Assembly (NCBI RefSeq): GCF_910589235.1
Contig: NC_060955.1
Span: 7,047,694 to 7,111,693, forward strand
Reading direction: 5' to 3'
DNA length: 64,000 bases
Origin: Vespa crabro
Taxonomy: Eukaryota > Arthropoda > Insecta > Hymenoptera > Vespidae
This document shows, in pieces, positions 62,759 to 64,000 of this stretch. The position numbers and the translations under genes were made by a program. Position 1 is the first letter of the stretch, and every line of letters begins with the position of its first letter. Under the pieces are notes generated by a model. The model saw nothing but the letters and a program-made list of their open reading frames with translations, had not been told where the DNA came from and made no database searches.

Positions 62759-63391
62759 GTAAGTAAGTATATACTATAAGGTGTGTATCTTCTCTCACAG
62801 CTTGAAGGAACCAGACTGAAGAGCTTACTCGTTGTGGTTAGTAGAGGCACGGGTATCGTTCATCCATTTACCTGCAGAACTACTTATCTCTTTTTCTCTC
62901 ATTTTTTTCCTTCTCTCATACGTTTACTTCTTCTCGTTCTTTTTTCTTCATACGTTTACGTCTCTCACATTTATTATTTCTGATAATTAATAAAAATATA
63001 ATTTTACGATTTCTTTCGAAACAATGTTTATTCCTTTATCTATCGATATTTCACTCGATTTGATCAAAATAATTATAAATAGCTAATATTTTATTAGAAA
63101 AAAAAAGGAAAAATAATAAAATAAAGTTTTAAAGAAGATTTAAGAAATAATAATCGAATTTTACGTTACGCGAATGAACTCTTAATGCATAAAAATAGTT
63201 GTGACACGTTGTTAAATGTTCGAGCTCGCTTGGTCGCGCACGCATATCTGGTAAAAACATGACACGTACGTATTTCGAATCGTAAGAAACAGCTTGGATA
63301 GCTGCCAGGATCTGTCCTCGCGACGGCTGCTTTCGAATTTATGCTTCGGCAATATCCGCGATGCTTTGGTTAAATCTTTCCCATCTCGTTT

Positions 63392-63450
63392 CTCTCTTTC
63401 TCTTTCTCTCTCTGTCTCTCTCTCTCTCTCTCTTTTTCTCTCTCTCACTC
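63392..63450 (+). repeat. CT tract
   Basis: Imperfect CT/TTTC tract. A small (AT)n lies at 63827-63844. Confidence 0.93.
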
Positions 63451-64000
63451 TTCCCGAAGATCCCCTTTTTCCGCTGTTAAATTTCGCTCTCAGAAATTTA
63501 TCGAAATAACAAAAAGAAGTTAAACGCCAAAGAGAGTGATTGATGTACCTTTCGTGTGACCTTCATTCATTCATTTTTATATTTCCACGATGAATTATAT
63601 CTTTGATAATGTTTTATACAATTTCTATTGTACACGTAGTACTCATTAATAATGATAAATCCACAAGGAAGTATCTGGACTAGTTAGAAAATGGCGAGAC
63701 TAAGAAGAGAAAAGCTTCGAATGTTTGAAAGTTAAAGACTCGATTCCGGTAGTCTAATTTGAACAGGCATATTAACGTGAGATTATAACGAGAGCCATGG
63801 TTCTTCAACGAATAACGTTCTATCTATCTATATATATATATATAGTTAAGAAAAAAGAAAAGAAATTTGTGTCATTTAGTTTCAAAGTTATCTTTCTTTA
63901 CATTAAAAGTAAGTAAACGTAAAGTGCCGATAACGATGCGGTAGAAAAACAAATTTGACTTGCCGAACTTCGATTTTCATGTTCTAGTTAAGACTAACCA

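Noticed and set aside
1..64000. CRISPR array, prokaryotic operon, rRNA, intact tRNA or intact transposon
   Set aside because: No spaced identical repeats of CRISPR type, no ribosome-binding-site-led gene clusters, no recognisable rRNA or cloverleaf, and no transposase or reverse-transcriptase frame was found.

Overview
The window looks like non-coding insect DNA: a long intergenic stretch or the inside of very large introns. The likeliest source is a hymenopteran such as a social wasp, bee or ant. This is an inference from composition: the DNA is AT-rich, yet CpG words (TCGA, CGAA, ACGA, CGTCG) are plainly not depleted. Perfect (CT/GA)n and (AT)n microsatellites recur every one to two kilobases, often fused into compound tracts. 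There is no bacterial gene organisation and no RNA operon. I found no CRISPR array and no intact transposon. No protein family could be recognised with confidence anywhere.

Most long open frames are translations of simple repeats: Ser/Leu or Arg/Glu runs from CT/GA, and Ile/Tyr runs from AT. I did not annotate those. About nine short frames of mixed composition remain. The best is a minus-strand frame at 38458-38617 with a usable splice acceptor and balanced, exon-like amino-acid use. Next is a minus-strand frame ending at 25239, with a possible acceptor at 25453 and an AATAAA about 75 bases past the stop. In DNA of this composition, several stop-free runs of 80-100 codons are expected by chance in 64 kb, so every CDS entry here is a low-confidence candidate.

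Layout. Positions 1-13500 hold simple repeats, AT-rich spacer and more complex islands near 7740-8200, 9250-9560 and 10900-11100. They also hold a 12-bp minisatellite at 8995 and a degenerate tRNA-like sequence at 11888. From 13500 to 31000 there are compound AT/GA tracts and an ACG tract. The same stretch holds a nested palindrome at 20325-20375, a GC-rich island at 22740-23040, regulatory-looking blocks at 28790-29030 and 29580-29900, and a diverged 122-bp tandem duplication at 29253-29490. From 31000 to 43500 there are two candidate small ORFs, the 38.5 kb candidate exon, two short hairpins (39165, 40800), an E-box/GATA cluster at 40266 and a 22-bp direct repeat at 43036. From 43500 to 64000 the DNA is dominated by GA/CT tracts. 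It includes a roughly 450-bp purine/GATA block with a 112-bp higher-order period at 54159-54612 and an 11-copy CTTCT array at 51666. More complex islands lie near 47580, 49400, 55800, 57780 and 60900.

No group of genes acting together can be described. The window offers candidate exons, candidate regulatory blocks and an unusual density and architecture of simple repeats. I see no evidence of a new enzymatic, defence or mobile system.
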